NCBI GenBank assembly: GCA_904397835.1
Contig: CAJFOV010000015.1
Coordinates: forward strand, 1 to 58,042
Length of the DNA stretch: 58,042 bases
Direction of reading: 5' to 3'
Source of the DNA: Candidatus Aristotella avistercoris
GTDB lineage: Bacteria > Bacillota > Clostridia > Oscillospirales > Ruminococcaceae
Numbering within the stretch: the stretch's first letter is position 1; every line of letters starts with the position of its first letter. This document shows, in pieces, positions 8,211 through 18,041 of this stretch. A model generated the notes under the pieces. That model saw only the letters and a list, made by a program, of their open reading frames with translations, had not been told where the DNA came from and searched no databases. The position numbers were made by a program, and so were the translations under genes.

Positions 8211-9229
8211 AGCGCGATCTCCTCAAAGGCGGCGGCCCGCAGCAGCCGGTTGTAGACGGCCAGGCCCACGCCCTCCCGGTTGGGGCAGCGGGCAAAGACC
8301 CGCTGGGCCCCCAGTTCATCCAACATTCGCAGGGCGTCAAATAGGGCCTGGGCCTGGCTGGCAGGGTCCTCCTGCCTGCCGTAGGTCAGGGACCGGCCGG
8401 GGATGCGCCCCTCCTCCCCCTGAAAGCACAGGGCCCACACCCCATCCCCCTGGTGCGTCCCCACATAGGCGGCAAAGGCGTCAAGATCCCCATCCACAAT
8501 GGTCACATGGGCCTTGGGAGCATAGTGTTTATACTTCATGCCAGGGGAGCTGACCACCGCGTCCTCTGCAATGCGGTGGAGCACCGCCGGGTCCACCTCC
8601 AGCTCCCCCAGCACCGCCCGGAGCTGCTCGGGGGTCACGGCCCCTGGCCGCAAAAGCCGGGGCACCGGGGTGCAGAGGGTCAGCACCGTGGATTCCACCC
8701 CCACCTGGCAGGGTCCCCCATCCAAAATGGCCCGCACCCGGCCCCACAGATCGTGGACACAGTGCTGGGCCGTGGTGGGGCTGGGATGGCCAGAGAGGTT
8801 GGCCGAAGGGGCCGCAATGGGCACCCCAGCCCTGCGGATCACCTCCCGAGCCACCGGATGGGAGGGCATGCGGATGGCCACCGTGGGCAGTCCACCGGAG
8901 GTGGCCAGGGGAATCCTATGGCTCTTTGGCAGGATCATGGTCATGGGGCCGGGCCAGTAGGCATCGGCCAGCTGTTTGGCCTGGGGTGGAATCTGGGTGA
9001 CCAGGTCCTCCAGCTCCTCCCAGCGGCTAATGTGGACAATGAGGGGATTGTCCTGGGGGCGGCCCTTGGCCACATAGATCTCCCGGACGGCCCGCTCGTC
9101 CAGCGCATTGGCCCCCAGGCCGTAGACCGTCTCTGTGGGCAGGGCCACCAGTTCCCCCTGGCGGAGCCACTGGGCGGCCCGCTCCAGATCCTGGGGCTTT
9201 TTTGCATCAAGCAATACCGTTTCCGGCAT
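8207..9229 (-). CDS. tsaC: L-threonylcarbamoyladenylate synthase, Sua5 type
   Basis: A 340-residue Sua5/YrdC protein that makes threonylcarbamoyl-AMP from threonine, bicarbonate and ATP, the first step of the t6A37 tRNA modification. The YrdC domain (about 10-200) shows ALPTETVYGLGANA, the KGRPQDNPLIVH block and SANLSGHPSPT. The extra C-terminal Sua5 domain (about 225-340) opens at SPGMKYKHYAPKA. The two-domain length marks the Sua5 rather than the short TsaC form. It starts 14 bases after prfA, with AAGGGAAGG before the ATG, and pairs with release factor 1 as in many Firmicutes. Confidence 0.95.
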   Translation of the reverse strand: MPETVLLDAKKPQDLERAAQWLRQGELVALPTETVYGLGANALDERAVREIYVAKGRPQDNPLIVHISRWEELEDLVTQIPPQAKQLADAYWPGPMTMILPKSHRIPLATSGGLPTVAIRMPSHPVAREVIRRAGVPIAAPSANLSGHPSPTTAQHCVHDLWGRVRAILDGGPCQVGVESTVLTLCTPVPRLLRPGAVTPEQLRAVLGELEVDPAVLHRIAEDAVVSSPGMKYKHYAPKAHVTIVDGDLDAFAAYVGTHQGDGVWALCFQGEEGRIPGRSLTYGRQEDPASQAQALFDALRMLDELGAQRVFARCPNREGVGLAVYNRLLRAAAFEEIAL

Positions 9230-9243
9230 GAAAAATCCTTCCC

Positions 9244-10320
9244 TTACTCTTCTGAACTCGCCTTGAGCTTCTCTGTCTGGTCGTAGGTGATCAGGGCGTC
9301 GATGATCTCATCCAGGTCTCCGTTGAGGACCTCCTCCAGGCGGTAGAGGGTCAGGCCGATGCGGTGGTCCGTCACCCGGCCCTGGGGATAGTTGTAGGTG
9401 CGGATGCGCTCCGACCGGTCCCCGGTCCCCACCTGGGAACGGCGCTCGCTGGCGATCTGCTCGTCCTGGGCCCGCTGCTTCTCCTCCAGCAGGCGGGAGC
9501 GCAGGATCTTCATAGCCTTATCCTTGTTCTTATACTGGCTGCGCTCGTCCTGGCACTCCACCACCGTGCCCGTGGGCAGGTGGGTGATGCGGATGGCGGA
9601 GGAGGTCTTGTTGATGTGCTGTCCCCCTGCGCCGCTGGAGCGGTAGGTGTCAATCTTCAGATCCTTGGGGTCGATCTCCAGCTCCACCTCCTCAGCTTCG
9701 GGGAGTACCGCCACCGTGACGGTGGAGGTGTGGATGCGGCCGGAGGCCTCCGTCTCCGGCACCCGCTGGACCCGGTGAACCCCCATCTCATACTTCAGGC
9801 GGGAGTAGGCCCCCTCCCCCTCCAGGAGGAAGGAGATCTCCTTATAGCCCCCCAGCTCGGTCTGATTGGCATTGAGCACCTCCGCCTTCCAGCCCCGGCC
9901 CTCGGCGTACATGCTGTACATACGGTAGAGGGAGTTGGCAAAGAGGGCCGCCTCCTCGCCGCCGGCGCCGCCGCGGATCTCAATGATGATGTTTTTGTCA
10001 TCGTTGGGGTCCTTGGGCAGCAGGAGGATCTTCAGTTCCTGCTCCAGGTCGGGGAGTTTGTTCTTGTTGGCGTGGAACTCCTCCTCCACCATCTCCTTGA
10101 AGTCCGGCTCCAGGCCGCCCTCCTCCAACATCTCCAGGGCCTCCTCCATGGCCTTTTTGGCCGCGGCATACTCCCGGTATTTTTCCACAATGGGCTCCAG
10201 GGAGCGGTACTCCTTCATCAGGGCCGCATACTGCTGGGGATCTCCTGCAACGCCCGGCTCGGTCAGGCGCATGGCAATCTCGTTGAAGCGGTTCTCCGCC
10301 CCTTGCAAACGGTCAAACAT
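9244..10320 (-). CDS. prfA: Peptide chain release factor 1
   Basis: A 358-residue class I release factor that reads UAA/UAG and triggers peptide release. The GGQ loop is present ([20 protein letters not shown]), and the codon-recognition tripeptide is PxT ([14 protein letters not shown]), the RF1 rather than RF2 form. Length is typical. GGAGG lies ten bases before ATG 10320. It is second in the operon, 24 bases after the DUF951 gene. No frameshift site is seen, as expected for RF1. Confidence 0.97.
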   Translation of the reverse strand: MFDRLQGAENRFNEIAMRLTEPGVAGDPQQYAALMKEYRSLEPIVEKYREYAAAKKAMEEALEMLEEGGLEPDFKEMVEEEFHANKNKLPDLEQELKILLLPKDPNDDKNIIIEIRGGAGGEEAALFANSLYRMYSMYAEGRGWKAEVLNANQTELGGYKEISFLLEGEGAYSRLKYEMGVHRVQRVPETEASGRIHTSTVTVAVLPEAEEVELEIDPKDLKIDTYRSSGAGGQHINKTSSAIRITHLPTGTVVECQDERSQYKNKDKAMKILRSRLLEEKQRAQDEQIASERRSQVGTGDRSERIRTYNYPQGRVTDHRIGLTLYRLEEVLNGDLDEIIDALITYDQTEKLKASSEE

Positions 10321-10344
10321 GTGATTGGTTCCTCCAATATTCTT

Positions 10345-10530
10345 CTATTTTTCTTCCCGGATAATCCTTTTAATATTCTTCTCCGCCTTGGAACGGGGAA
10401 TCATCACCTCTCTGCCGCATTTGACACAGCGGATTTTAAAATCCATCCCTGTGCGCAGCACCAAAAAGTGATTTTCCCCACAGGGGTGGGGCTTTTTCAT
10501 CTGCAACACGTCGCCCACCTGCACATCCAC
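10345..10530 (-). CDS. DUF951 family small protein
   Basis: A 61-residue protein of the DUF951 family, function unknown, with the family core MDVQVGDVLQMKKPHPCG, a GMDFKIRC segment and CVKCGREVMIPR. The Cys residues (CG...CxxC) suggest a small zinc-binding fold; this is inference. I start it at GTG 10530: GGGGAGG lies eight bases upstream, family members begin exactly here, and the predicted promoter (10562-10590) overlaps the upstream ATG at 10563, so that ATG cannot be in the transcript. It is first in the operon with prfA, tsaC, coaE, transglycosylase and aminopeptidase. Confidence 0.85.
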   Translation of the reverse strand: MDVQVGDVLQMKKPHPCGENHFLVLRTGMDFKIRCVKCGREVMIPRSKAEKNIKRIIREEK

Positions 10531-10561
10531 AGGATACACCTCCCCATTTTCCGATTCTTTC

Positions 10562-10590
10562 ATTATAGCAAAAGCATGGTACAAATGCAA
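10562..10590 (-). promoter_or_regulatory. Sigma-A promoter of the DUF951-prfA operon
   Basis: TTGCAT (10590-10585), 17-base spacer ending in TGC, TATAAT (10567-10562): a near-consensus promoter with an extended -10. Predicted start near 10555, about 25 bases before the DUF951 GTG start. Confidence 0.75.
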
Positions 10591-10724
10591 TTTCCTTTTG
10601 GGGCCGCCCGCCCCCCGCCGGCCACAGATCCCGAGGCATAGGTTTTGACCGCAGACAATATACATGGAACAAATGACGCCTTGCGGCAGGTTGGCCGTGT
10701 TCGCAAGTAGAAGGAGGTAAAAAC

Positions 10725-11669
10725 ATGTCTGACTATCTGCCGGAGGGGCTGCGGATCGACCTCCCGGAGAATCTGGCCTATTTGAAAAATATGCAGACCC
10801 TCCAGGAGGCCCAACGCCTGGGCAAGATTCTGGAGGCCAGGGCCGTTGTGTGCGATTCCTCCCACAACCTCCAGGTGGATCTGGGCTTTACCAGGGCCCT
10901 CATGCCCAAGGAGGAGTGTGCCCTGGGCATTCGGGAGGGCTACACCCGGGATATCTCCATCATCTCCCGGGTGAACAAACCGGTCTGCTTTGTCATTACC
11001 GGCTTTACCCAACAGGGGGGCCGCCAGGTACCGCTGCTCTCCCGGCGGCTGGTCCAGGAGCGGTGCCAGAGGGAATACCTCTCCCACCTGGTCCCGGGGG
11101 ATATCATCGACGCCAGGGTCACCCACCTGGAGTCCTTCGGCTGCTTTGTGGACATCGGGTGCGGCATTCCCTCCCTCATCTCCATCGACGCCATCTCTGT
11201 CTCCCGCATCTCCCACCCAGGGGATCGGATGTCTGTGGGACAGAACATCCGGGCCGTGGTGCGGGATTTTGGGGAACATGGGCGCATCACCCTGACCCAC
11301 AAGGAGCTGTTGGGCACCTGGGAGGAGAACGCCGCCCTCTTCTCCCCCGGTGAGACGGTGGCGGGAATTGTGCGCTCGGTGGAGGAGTACGGCATCTTTG
11401 TAGAGCTGACCCCCAACCTGGCGGGCCTTGCCGAGCCCAAGGATCAGGTGACTGTGGGGCAGCAGGCCAGCGTGTACATCAAGAGTATGATCCCGGAGAA
11501 GATGAAGGTCAAACTCATCATCGTGGATGCTTTTCACGCCAGTTACCACCCCAGGGAGTTCCACTACTTTGTCCAGGGGAACCATCTCTCCCACTGGCAG
11601 TATTCCCCCACCGGCTGCCGCAAGACCGTGCAGACCTGGTTCGACCCGCCTGGATCGGATCAACCCTAA
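10725..11669 (+). CDS. S1 RNA-binding domain protein
   Basis: A 314-residue protein with three S1-like OB folds: a degenerate first (about 35-100, SSHNLQVDLGFTRALMPK), a good second (about 124-193, GDIIDARVTHLESFGCFVDI) and a third (about 206-266, VAGIVRSVEEYGIFVELTPN). It resembles the short S1 proteins of Clostridia, which lack the six-repeat architecture of E. coli S1, so it may be a ribosome-associated RNA chaperone. It is divergent from the prfA operon. AGAAGGAGG seven bases before the ATG is a near-perfect ribosome site. It appears monocistronic. Confidence 0.85.
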   Translation: MSDYLPEGLRIDLPENLAYLKNMQTLQEAQRLGKILEARAVVCDSSHNLQVDLGFTRALMPKEECALGIREGYTRDISIISRVNKPVCFVITGFTQQGGRQVPLLSRRLVQERCQREYLSHLVPGDIIDARVTHLESFGCFVDIGCGIPSLISIDAISVSRISHPGDRMSVGQNIRAVVRDFGEHGRITLTHKELLGTWEENAALFSPGETVAGIVRSVEEYGIFVELTPNLAGLAEPKDQVTVGQQASVYIKSMIPEKMKVKLIIVDAFHASYHPREFHYFVQGNHLSHWQYSPTGCRKTVQTWFDPPGSDQP

Positions 11670-12006
11670 GTTCAAACACCCAGGGGAGGCTCCCTCGGCC
11701 TCCCCATCGGCGGGCAGGGGAAGTTTCACAATCTGGCCTTATAAAATTCTGGCAAAATGGTGCTTGAGGGCAGGTCAAGTTTGATGTATTCTAACATTGT
11801 AAGGGAAAGGCGCAGCGGCCGGTGGCGCGGGGACAGCCCCGCTAAAGTTCAAAAAGCCGGACCAGCTCCCAGGTTCTTTTACAAATTTCTCCCTTCCTTT
11901 TGGATCGGGTGTGGTATGCTCAAAAGAGGGCCCGCCCCAAGGGGACAGGCCTCCCACAGGGAGGCAGACCCGGGCCCCATGGATGAAAAGAAAGGTGGTT
12001 GTCACA
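11670..12006. other. Intergenic stretch, no gene supported
   Basis: Between the S1 gene and the short-chain dehydrogenase. It holds no open frame with a ribosome site. A TATGCT with a TGN extension (near 11913) is the only -10-like element before the dehydrogenase, and its -35 is poor. I see no clear terminator for the S1 gene. Confidence 0.4.
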
Positions 12007-12747
12007 ATGTTGTTACAGGGCAAAACAGCGGTTGTCACTGGAGGAACCCGCGGCATTGGCTTTGCCATCGCCAAAAAGTTTTTGGAGGAAGGGGCCAATG
12101 TGGCCATTGCCGGTTCCCGGATGGAGTCGGTAAACAAGGCGTTGGACAAGCTCAAGGAGTATGGGGACCGGGTCATGGGCATTGCGCCGGATTTGAACAA
12201 TCCCCAGGAGATTGCCGATGCCTTCCAGCAGGTGAAAGACCGGTACGGCCGCCTGGATATTCTGGGCAACAACGCCGGTGTATCCGCCAGGGACCGGCTC
12301 TATGACTACAAGCCTGAGGACTTTGACAAGACCATCGCGCTGAATGTCAACGCCGTGTTCTACTGTGCCCAGGCGGCAGCCCGCATCATGAAGGAGCAGG
12401 GGGGCGGCGTCATCATCAACACCAGCTCCATGGTCAGCCTCTACGGCCAGGCCGCCGGCTGTGCCTACCCTGCCTCCAAGTTTGCCGTCAACGGCCTGAC
12501 CAAATCCTTGGCCCGGGAACTGGGCAAGGATCACATCCGGGTCAATGCTGTGGCCCCTGGCGTCATCCGCACCGATATGGTGGCTGCCCTGCCTGACGCC
12601 ATGATTCAGCCCCTGATTCAATCCATCCCCCTGGGCCGCATCGGCGAGCCGGAGGATATCGCCAACGCCTACCTGTTCCTGGCCAGCGACCTGGCCAGCT
12701 ATGTCACCGGCGCTGTGCTGTCGGTGGACGGGGCAACCATGACCTAA
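12007..12747 (+). CDS. Short-chain dehydrogenase/reductase, FabG-like
   Basis: A 246-residue classical SDR that oxidises or reduces an alcohol/ketone with NAD(P). The cofactor motif TGGTRGIG (11-18), NNAG (88-91), catalytic Ser near 141, Tyr154 and Lys158 (YPASK) are all present. The substrate cannot be read from sequence; there are no other fatty-acid genes beside it, so a FabG role is unlikely and a stand-alone sugar or steroid alcohol dehydrogenase is possible. ATG 12007 is chosen over the upstream frame because the Rossmann fold begins there and AAAGGTGG precedes it by eight bases. It ends at a bidirectional terminator shared with rarA. Confidence 0.88.
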   Translation: MLLQGKTAVVTGGTRGIGFAIAKKFLEEGANVAIAGSRMESVNKALDKLKEYGDRVMGIAPDLNNPQEIADAFQQVKDRYGRLDILGNNAGVSARDRLYDYKPEDFDKTIALNVNAVFYCAQAAARIMKEQGGGVIINTSSMVSLYGQAAGCAYPASKFAVNGLTKSLARELGKDHIRVNAVAPGVIRTDMVAALPDAMIQPLIQSIPLGRIGEPEDIANAYLFLASDLASYVTGAVLSVDGATMT

Positions 12748-12778
12748 TGCCATCTCCTTTTGTATGAGATAGACCGTC

Positions 12779-12812
12779 AAAAAGGTCCGGGACCAATGTC
12801 CCGGACCTTTTT
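12779..12812. terminator. Bidirectional terminator between SDR gene and rarA
   Basis: A 15-bp perfect inverted repeat (AAAAAGGTCCGGGAC / GTCCCGGACCTTTTT) with a 4-base loop. It carries an A tract before and a T tract after, so it works for both convergent genes. Confidence 0.92.
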
Positions 12813-12841
12813 GCTTGCTTTTGTGAGAAAGGCAGCTCCCT

Positions 12842-14128
12842 CTATTTCTGCTTGAGGCGCTCCTGCTCCGCCTGCAGAATCTTTTGCCGGTAGGCCAGGG
12901 CGGCCTGCTCGGTCTTGTTGGCGCCAAAGTGGTAGTAGACCCGGTCCTTAATGGCGTCAGGGAGGTACTGCTGGGACACATAGCCGTTGGGAAAATCGTG
13001 GGCATACTGGTAGCCGCCCCGCCCCAACTTTTTGGCTCCCTCGTAGTGGCAATCCTTCAGGTGCAGGGGCACATTGCCAATGTTCCCCTTGCGCACATCC
13101 GCCAGGGCGGCATCAATGGCCATGATGGCCGAGTTGGACTTTGGCGCGGTGCACAGGAGAATCACCGCCTGGGCCAGGGGGATGCGGGCCTCCGGCAGGC
13201 CCAACTGAAAGGCGCTGTCCACACAGGCCTTGACGATGGAGGCCGCCTGGGGATAGGCCAGACCCACGTCCTCGCTGGCCATGACCAGCAGCCGCCGGCA
13301 GGGGGAGATGAGATCCCCCGCCTCCAGGAGCCTTGCCAGATAGTGGAGCCCCGCGTTTTCGTCCGAGCCCCGGATGGACTTTTGGAAGGCGGAGAGGATG
13401 TCATAGTGCTCGTCCGCGTCCCGGTCATACCGCAGGGGGGCCCGCTGGGTGGCCTGAGCCACCACCTCTGGCGTGAGGGTGCGCACCCCCTCCACCTCCG
13501 GCGCGGCGCTGGCGACCAGCTCCAGAATGTTCAGCGCCTTGCGCACATCCCCCCCACAGGCGGTACAGATGGCCTGTAGGGCGTCCTCCTCCCCCTGGAC
13601 GGCGCAGCCCAGATCCTGCTCCAGCTGACGGATGCCGCGATCCAGTGCAGGGCGGATGTCCTGGGGCTCCACCGGCTTAAACTCAAAGACGGTGCTGCGG
13701 CTGAGGATGGCCGTATAGACGTAGAAATAGGGGTTCTCCGTGGTGGAGGCAATGAGGGTGATGGAGCCGTCCTCCATGTATTCCAGCAGGGTCTGCTGTT
13801 GTTTTTTATTGAGATATTGGATCTCATCCAGGTAGAGGATCACCCCGTTGCGCCCCTCAATGGTGTCCCGCTGGGACACCACCTCCTTCAAATCCGAGGT
13901 GGAGCAGGAGGTCCCGTTGAGCTTGTGCAGGGGCTTGCCGCAGCCCTTGGCCAAAATGCGGGCCACAGTGGTCTTGCCCACGCCAGCGGGCCCGTAGAAA
14001 ATGAGATTGGGGATGTTCCCGGTCTGGGCCACCTCCCGCAGAATCTTCCCAGGGCCCAGCAGGTGCCGCTGGCCCACCACCTCATCCAGTGTGGTGGGCC
14101 GCAGGCGGTCCGCCAAAGGTGCAGTCAT
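12842..14128 (-). CDS. rarA: Replication-associated recombination ATPase RarA/MgsA
   Basis: A 428-residue clamp-loader-like AAA+ ATPase that acts at stalled or damaged replication forks. Walker A is GPAGVGKT (46-53), Walker B/DEAx is LYLDEIQYL (DEIQ 101-104), and the sensor is ASTTENP. The C-terminal MgsA tetramerisation domain includes [19 protein letters not shown] and [19 protein letters not shown] 14128 is preferred because AAGGAGG is seven bases upstream; the ATG six bases earlier is too close to it. Monocistronic, ending at the shared terminator. Confidence 0.95.
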   Translation of the reverse strand: MTAPLADRLRPTTLDEVVGQRHLLGPGKILREVAQTGNIPNLIFYGPAGVGKTTVARILAKGCGKPLHKLNGTSCSTSDLKEVVSQRDTIEGRNGVILYLDEIQYLNKKQQQTLLEYMEDGSITLIASTTENPYFYVYTAILSRSTVFEFKPVEPQDIRPALDRGIRQLEQDLGCAVQGEEDALQAICTACGGDVRKALNILELVASAAPEVEGVRTLTPEVVAQATQRAPLRYDRDADEHYDILSAFQKSIRGSDENAGLHYLARLLEAGDLISPCRRLLVMASEDVGLAYPQAASIVKACVDSAFQLGLPEARIPLAQAVILLCTAPKSNSAIMAIDAALADVRKGNIGNVPLHLKDCHYEGAKKLGRGGYQYAHDFPNGYVSQQYLPDAIKDRVYYHFGANKTEQAALAYRQKILQAEQERLKQK

Positions 14129-14207
14129 ATCCATTCCTCCTTGCCTCAACATGGCAGTATATCCCACAGAGGGCCCTGCCGCCCTCTGCCGCTCGATCAC
14201 ACAGCTA

Positions 14208-14216
14208 AGTATAGCA
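14208..14216 (-). promoter_or_regulatory. Extended -10 promoter of rarA
   Basis: Minus strand reads TGC TATACT (14216-14208). No -35 box at 16-18 bases is convincing, so it would depend on the TGN extension. It lies about 80 bases before rarA. Confidence 0.4.
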
Positions 14217-14396
14217 CAAAAGGAGGACCAAGGGGGGCAGTTCCTTGAAATGTTTCAGCTTTCTCTCAGGCATCCGACCAAAAGCCCGCTTTCGTGGAGA
14301 GGGCCGCGGGATTGTGCCGTCAATCTGTATGCCACAGGGGCTCCTCAAAACCCGTGATCCAAAGGTTTACAGAGCCTTTCCTCCTTCTTCTGAAAC

Positions 14397-14433
14397 GGAA
14401 CCCCTCCCCACCTCAGATGTGGGGAGGGGTTCC
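14397..14433. terminator. 14-bp GC-rich hairpin downstream of glyA
   Basis: Perfect inverted repeat GGAACCCCTCCCCA / TGGGGAGGGGTTCC with a 9-base loop, 36 bases after the glyA stop on the minus strand. The T tract is poor in both directions, so it may stabilise mRNA or be a weak terminator. The rest of the 14135-14468 gap shows only the rarA promoter. Confidence 0.5.
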
Positions 14434-14468
14434 TACGCTTCTAGGGATATTGCCCCATGACAGGTCCA

Positions 14469-15722
14469 CTATTGGTAGAGGGGATACTTTTGACAGATCC
14501 CCTGGACCCGGCTGCGGATCTCATCCCCGCGGGCCTCAAAGTCCTCCACCGTCAGGCGGATCAGCTCCGCAATCTCCTCCATATCCGCCTCCACCAGACC
14601 GCGGGTGGTCACGGCAGGAGTTCCGATGCGGATGCCGCTGGTGACGTTGGGGCCGGTGGGATCGTTGGGCACCGCGTTCTTATTGACGGTGATAAACACC
14701 TGGTCCAGCCGCTGCTCCAACTCCTTGCCGGTGATGCCCTTGTTGCGCAGATCCAGGAGGATCAGGTGGTTGTCCGTCCCGCCGGACACCAGTTGGAATC
14801 CCCGGCGCAGGAGGCCGTCCGCCAGAGCTGCGGCATTTTTGAGGATCTGGGATTGGTAGGCCTGGAACTCCGGCTTAAGGGCCTCCCCAAAGCAGACCGC
14901 CTTTGCAGCAATGACATGCATGAGGGGTCCCCCCTGGGTGCCGGGGAAGACCGCCTTGTCGATGGCCTTGGCCAGCTCCTGTTTACAGAGGATCATACCG
15001 CCCCTGGGGCCCCGCAGGGTTTTGTGGGTGGTGGTGGTCACCACATCCGCATAGGGCACGGGAGAGGGGTGGAGTCCCGCTGCCACCAACCCGGCAATGT
15101 GGGCCATGTCCACAAAGAGGTAGGCTCCGCATTCCCTTGCCACCTGTCCAAATTTTTCAAAGTCGATGGTTCTGGGATAGGCGCTAGCTCCGGCGATGAT
15201 CATTTTGGGCCGGTGCTCCATGGCCAGATCGTAGAGTTTGTCGTAATCGATCAGCCCAGTCTCCTCATCCACCCCATAGGGGATGATGTGATAGAGCTGG
15301 CCGGAGAAGTTCACTGGGGAGCCATGGGTCAGGTGGCCGCCGTGGGCAAGGTTCATGCCCAACACCGTGTCCCCGGGTTTGACCAGGGCCTGGTACACCG
15401 CCAGGTTGGCCTGGGCTCCGGAGTGGGGCTGCACGTTGGCATGCTCCGCCCCAAAGAGGGTCTTTGCACGGTCCCGGGCGATGTTTTCCACCACGTCCAC
15501 ATACTCACACCCGCCATAGTACCGCCTGCCGGGGTATCCCTCGGCATACTTGTTGGTGAGAACCGACCCCATGGCGGCCATCACCGCCGGGGAGACCAGG
15601 TTTTCACTGGCGATGAGCTCCAGGTTCCTGCGCTGGCGGCCCAGCTCCTCCTCCATGGCCCTCCCCACCTCGGGGTCTACCTGGGACACCAAGCCGATGG
15701 TATCCATGATTTTTCCTAACAT
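14469..15722 (-). CDS. glyA: Serine hydroxymethyltransferase
   Basis: A 417-residue PLP enzyme that converts serine and tetrahydrofolate to glycine and methylene-tetrahydrofolate. The PLP lysine is Lys234 in [14 protein letters not shown]. Other family blocks are [29 protein letters not shown] and the [10 protein letters not shown] substrate loop. The start at ATG 15722 follows AAAGGACGG; the upstream in-frame extension lacks homology and a ribosome site. It lies 63 bases behind the DUF2752 gene and is probably co-transcribed from the promoter at 16360-16388. Confidence 0.97.
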   Translation of the reverse strand: MLGKIMDTIGLVSQVDPEVGRAMEEELGRQRRNLELIASENLVSPAVMAAMGSVLTNKYAEGYPGRRYYGGCEYVDVVENIARDRAKTLFGAEHANVQPHSGAQANLAVYQALVKPGDTVLGMNLAHGGHLTHGSPVNFSGQLYHIIPYGVDEETGLIDYDKLYDLAMEHRPKMIIAGASAYPRTIDFEKFGQVARECGAYLFVDMAHIAGLVAAGLHPSPVPYADVVTTTTHKTLRGPRGGMILCKQELAKAIDKAVFPGTQGGPLMHVIAAKAVCFGEALKPEFQAYQSQILKNAAALADGLLRRGFQLVSGGTDNHLILLDLRNKGITGKELEQRLDQVFITVNKNAVPNDPTGPNVTSGIRIGTPAVTTRGLVEADMEEIAELIRLTVEDFEARGDEIRSRVQGICQKYPLYQ

Positions 15723-15785
15723 GTTCTTCCGTCCTTTCTGTTTCACAGTCCAGAGCGTCATCTCATGGGACCTCTCCCCCACAGG

Positions 15786-16286
15786 CTATGCCCAGGGCAG
15801 CAAACCGGCCAGGCGCAGCAGCCAAACCAGAGCCAAAAATAGGGTCAGGCTGCCTGCCCACCACCGCCAGGGAAACCCCCGAAATCCTCTGCGCCAATAG
15901 CTCACCAGCAACCACACCCCGTATCCCAGCAGAAGGGGGTAGAGGGGATGGGCCCTCCATGCCTGGGCGAACTGGAGGTGGAGGGCCGCTTCCAGCGCCC
16001 GGGTCATTCCACACCCCGGGCAGGGAACATGCAGCAGGGCCTGGATGGGGCAGGTGTACCCCACATGGATCAGCAGCTGCAGCACCCCCCACAACAGCAC
16101 AAGGCCGCCCCCTGACACCAGGAGACGGCAGAGGATGGAATTTGGCACCAGAAGGGAGACCCATGGGGATCGGGCGCGGGAGGCCACACCCCCTGCAGGG
16201 GTGGAGCTCCCCTCAGAAAAAGGCGCAGAGGTACCCTTCCCACACGGCAGGGTACCTCTGTTGCTGAATTCTGTGCGATTTTCCAT
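15786..16286 (-). CDS. DUF2752 membrane protein
   Basis: A 166-residue membrane protein with the DUF2752 signature CPGCGMTRA followed by HPLYPLL. There is one hydrophobic segment before the motif and two after it (about 75-95, 125-140, 148-165). Function is unknown; relatives are small inner-membrane proteins often found singly. ATG 16286 follows GGAGGAGATCC. The first 65 residues are low in homology and rich in Ser/Gly. It is first in a two-gene unit with glyA. Confidence 0.8.
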   Translation of the reverse strand: MENRTEFSNRGTLPCGKGTSAPFSEGSSTPAGGVASRARSPWVSLLVPNSILCRLLVSGGGLVLLWGVLQLLIHVGYTCPIQALLHVPCPGCGMTRALEAALHLQFAQAWRAHPLYPLLLGYGVWLLVSYWRRGFRGFPWRWWAGSLTLFLALVWLLRLAGLLPWA

Positions 16287-16359
16287 GGATCTCCTCCGGT
16301 CGCCGACGGACCTTCCGGGGAGGAACACTGTCCTCCAAGAGATGACATATCTTGTTTTC

Positions 16360-16388
16360 ATTATACCGGCTCCGCCCTTGGCCGTCAA
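16360..16388 (-). promoter_or_regulatory. Sigma-A promoter of DUF2752-glyA
   Basis: TTGACG (16388-16383), 17-base spacer, TATAAT (16365-16360). Near consensus; start predicted about 70 bases before the DUF2752 ATG. Confidence 0.75.
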
Positions 16389-16545
16389 TCTCCCAAAATC
16401 AGTGGGCATGCCGCCCACTGGGATTGAACCGCAAAATTGCTGGGCCAGAGGGCTCCGCAAAGAGGCCAGCGATGGGACAATGGAACATTTCTTGTGATGG
16501 AGTGACAAAATATGGTTCAATTTTGGCCAATTTGTAAAATTTTTA

Positions 16546-16575
16546 TTGACAATCCTTGTATCCCCGGGCTATGAT
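16546..16575 (+). promoter_or_regulatory. Sigma-A promoter of the sodium symporter gene
   Basis: TTGACA (16546-16551), 18-base spacer, TATGAT (16570-16575), about 80 bases before the symporter ATG. Together with the divergent DUF2752 promoter it accounts for the 16287-16653 gap. Confidence 0.7.
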
Positions 16576-16653
16576 GGAAAGGCACCCACCCCACGGGCGG
16601 AATCAGCGGGATGGGCGCCATCACTTTGAACAGACGAGGAGGAGGATTCTCTC

Positions 16654-18033
16654 ATGCAAGAACGGGAAAAATTCTCGTCCCGGCTCGGCTTCATTCTAAT
16701 TTCCGCAGGATGCGCCATCGGCCTGGGCAATGTCTGGCGCTTTCCGTTTATCACCGGTCAATACGGCGGCGCCGCCTTCGTATTGATCTATCTGGTCTTT
16801 TTGGTGATTTTGGGGATTCCCATTATGGTCATGGAATTTTCTGTAGGGCGCGCCAGCCAGCGGTCCATCGCCAGGAGCTTTCATGTGCTGGAGCCCAAGG
16901 GGAGCAAGTGGCACTGGTACAGCTACGCCGGTATGGCGGGCAACTACCTGCTCATGATGTTTTACACCACTGTCTGCGGCTGGATGATCGCCTATTTCTT
17001 TAAAATGTGTATGGGCGAGTTCCAGGGCCTGAACCCGGAACAGGTGGGCGGCGTATTCAACGACATGCTCGCCCGGCCGGGCTATATGACCGGTTGGATG
17101 CTGCTGACGGTCTTTTTGGGCTTTTTCATCTGCAGCTTGGGGCTGCAAAAGGGTGTGGAGCGCATCACCAAGGTGATGATGGTCTGCCTCTTTGTGACCA
17201 TGCTCATCCTCTGCGTGCGCAGCGTCACCCTGCCTGGCGGCGGCGAGGGGCTCAAATTCTACCTTCTGCCCGACCTGAACCGCATGATGGAGGCTGAAAA
17301 CGGTCTGGGCGAGGTGATCTTTGCCGCCATGGGCCAGTCCTTTTTCACCCTGAGCCTTGGCATCGGCGCCATGGCCATCTTTGGCTCCTACATTGGCAAG
17401 GAGCACCGGCTCACTGGTGAGGTGATGCGCATCACCGCCCTAGACACCACCGTGGCCATTATGGCCGGGCTCATCATCTTTCCGGCTTGCTCCGCCTTTG
17501 GATTGGATCAGACCCAGGGGCCGGGGCTGGTGTTTGTCACCCTACCAAATGTCTTCAACCAGATGGCCGGGGGACAGATCTGGGGAGCGCTGTTCTTTGT
17601 GTTCATGACCTTTGCATCCCTGTCCACCATCATTGCCGTGTTTGAAAACATCATCAGCTTTGCCAAGGATCTGTGGGGTTGGAGCCGGACCAAGGCGGTT
17701 CTGGTCAATGGGGTACTCATTGCCCTGCTCTCCATGCCCTGTGTGCTGGGCTTCAACCTGTGGAGCGACTTCGCGCCCCTGGGAGCCGGCACCACCATCC
17801 AGGATCTGGAGGACTTTTTGGTCTCCAACAACCTGCTGCCCATCGGAAGCCTGGTGTACCTGCTCTTCTGTGTGAGCCGCTACGGCTGGGGCTGGGATAA
17901 CTTTATCAAGGAGACCGACAGCGGCAAGGGTGTCAAGTTCCCCAAGTGGGTGCGGGGCTATGTGACCTATGTGCTGCCCCTGGTGGTGCTGGCCGTTCTG
18001 GTTTTGGGCTACTGGGATAAGTTCTTCAAATAA
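16654..18033 (+). CDS. Sodium-dependent NSS (SNF) family symporter
   Basis: A 459-residue neurotransmitter:sodium symporter family protein, about 11-12 membrane helices, importing an amino acid or related amine with Na+. Helix 1 has the family motif GCAIGLGNVWRFPFITGQYG with the unwound ion-binding stretch. The FSVGRASQRS loop and the helix 6 region with SLGIGAMAIFGSY also fit. Substrate is not readable; bacterial relatives carry Leu, Trp or Tyr. GAGGAGGAGG precedes the ATG. It is monocistronic with its own promoter, ending before a palindrome-rich stretch. Confidence 0.93.
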   Translation: MQEREKFSSRLGFILISAGCAIGLGNVWRFPFITGQYGGAAFVLIYLVFLVILGIPIMVMEFSVGRASQRSIARSFHVLEPKGSKWHWYSYAGMAGNYLLMMFYTTVCGWMIAYFFKMCMGEFQGLNPEQVGGVFNDMLARPGYMTGWMLLTVFLGFFICSLGLQKGVERITKVMMVCLFVTMLILCVRSVTLPGGGEGLKFYLLPDLNRMMEAENGLGEVIFAAMGQSFFTLSLGIGAMAIFGSYIGKEHRLTGEVMRITALDTTVAIMAGLIIFPACSAFGLDQTQGPGLVFVTLPNVFNQMAGGQIWGALFFVFMTFASLSTIIAVFENIISFAKDLWGWSRTKAVLVNGVLIALLSMPCVLGFNLWSDFAPLGAGTTIQDLEDFLVSNNLLPIGSLVYLLFCVSRYGWGWDNFIKETDSGKGVKFPKWVRGYVTYVLPLVVLAVLVLGYWDKFFK

Positions 18034-18041
18034 TGTGGATC

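Noticed and set aside
16400-16460. tRNA-like T-arm (GGTTCAATCC on the minus strand)
   Set aside because: No acceptor, D or anticodon stems can be formed around it, and it lies between two divergent promoters.
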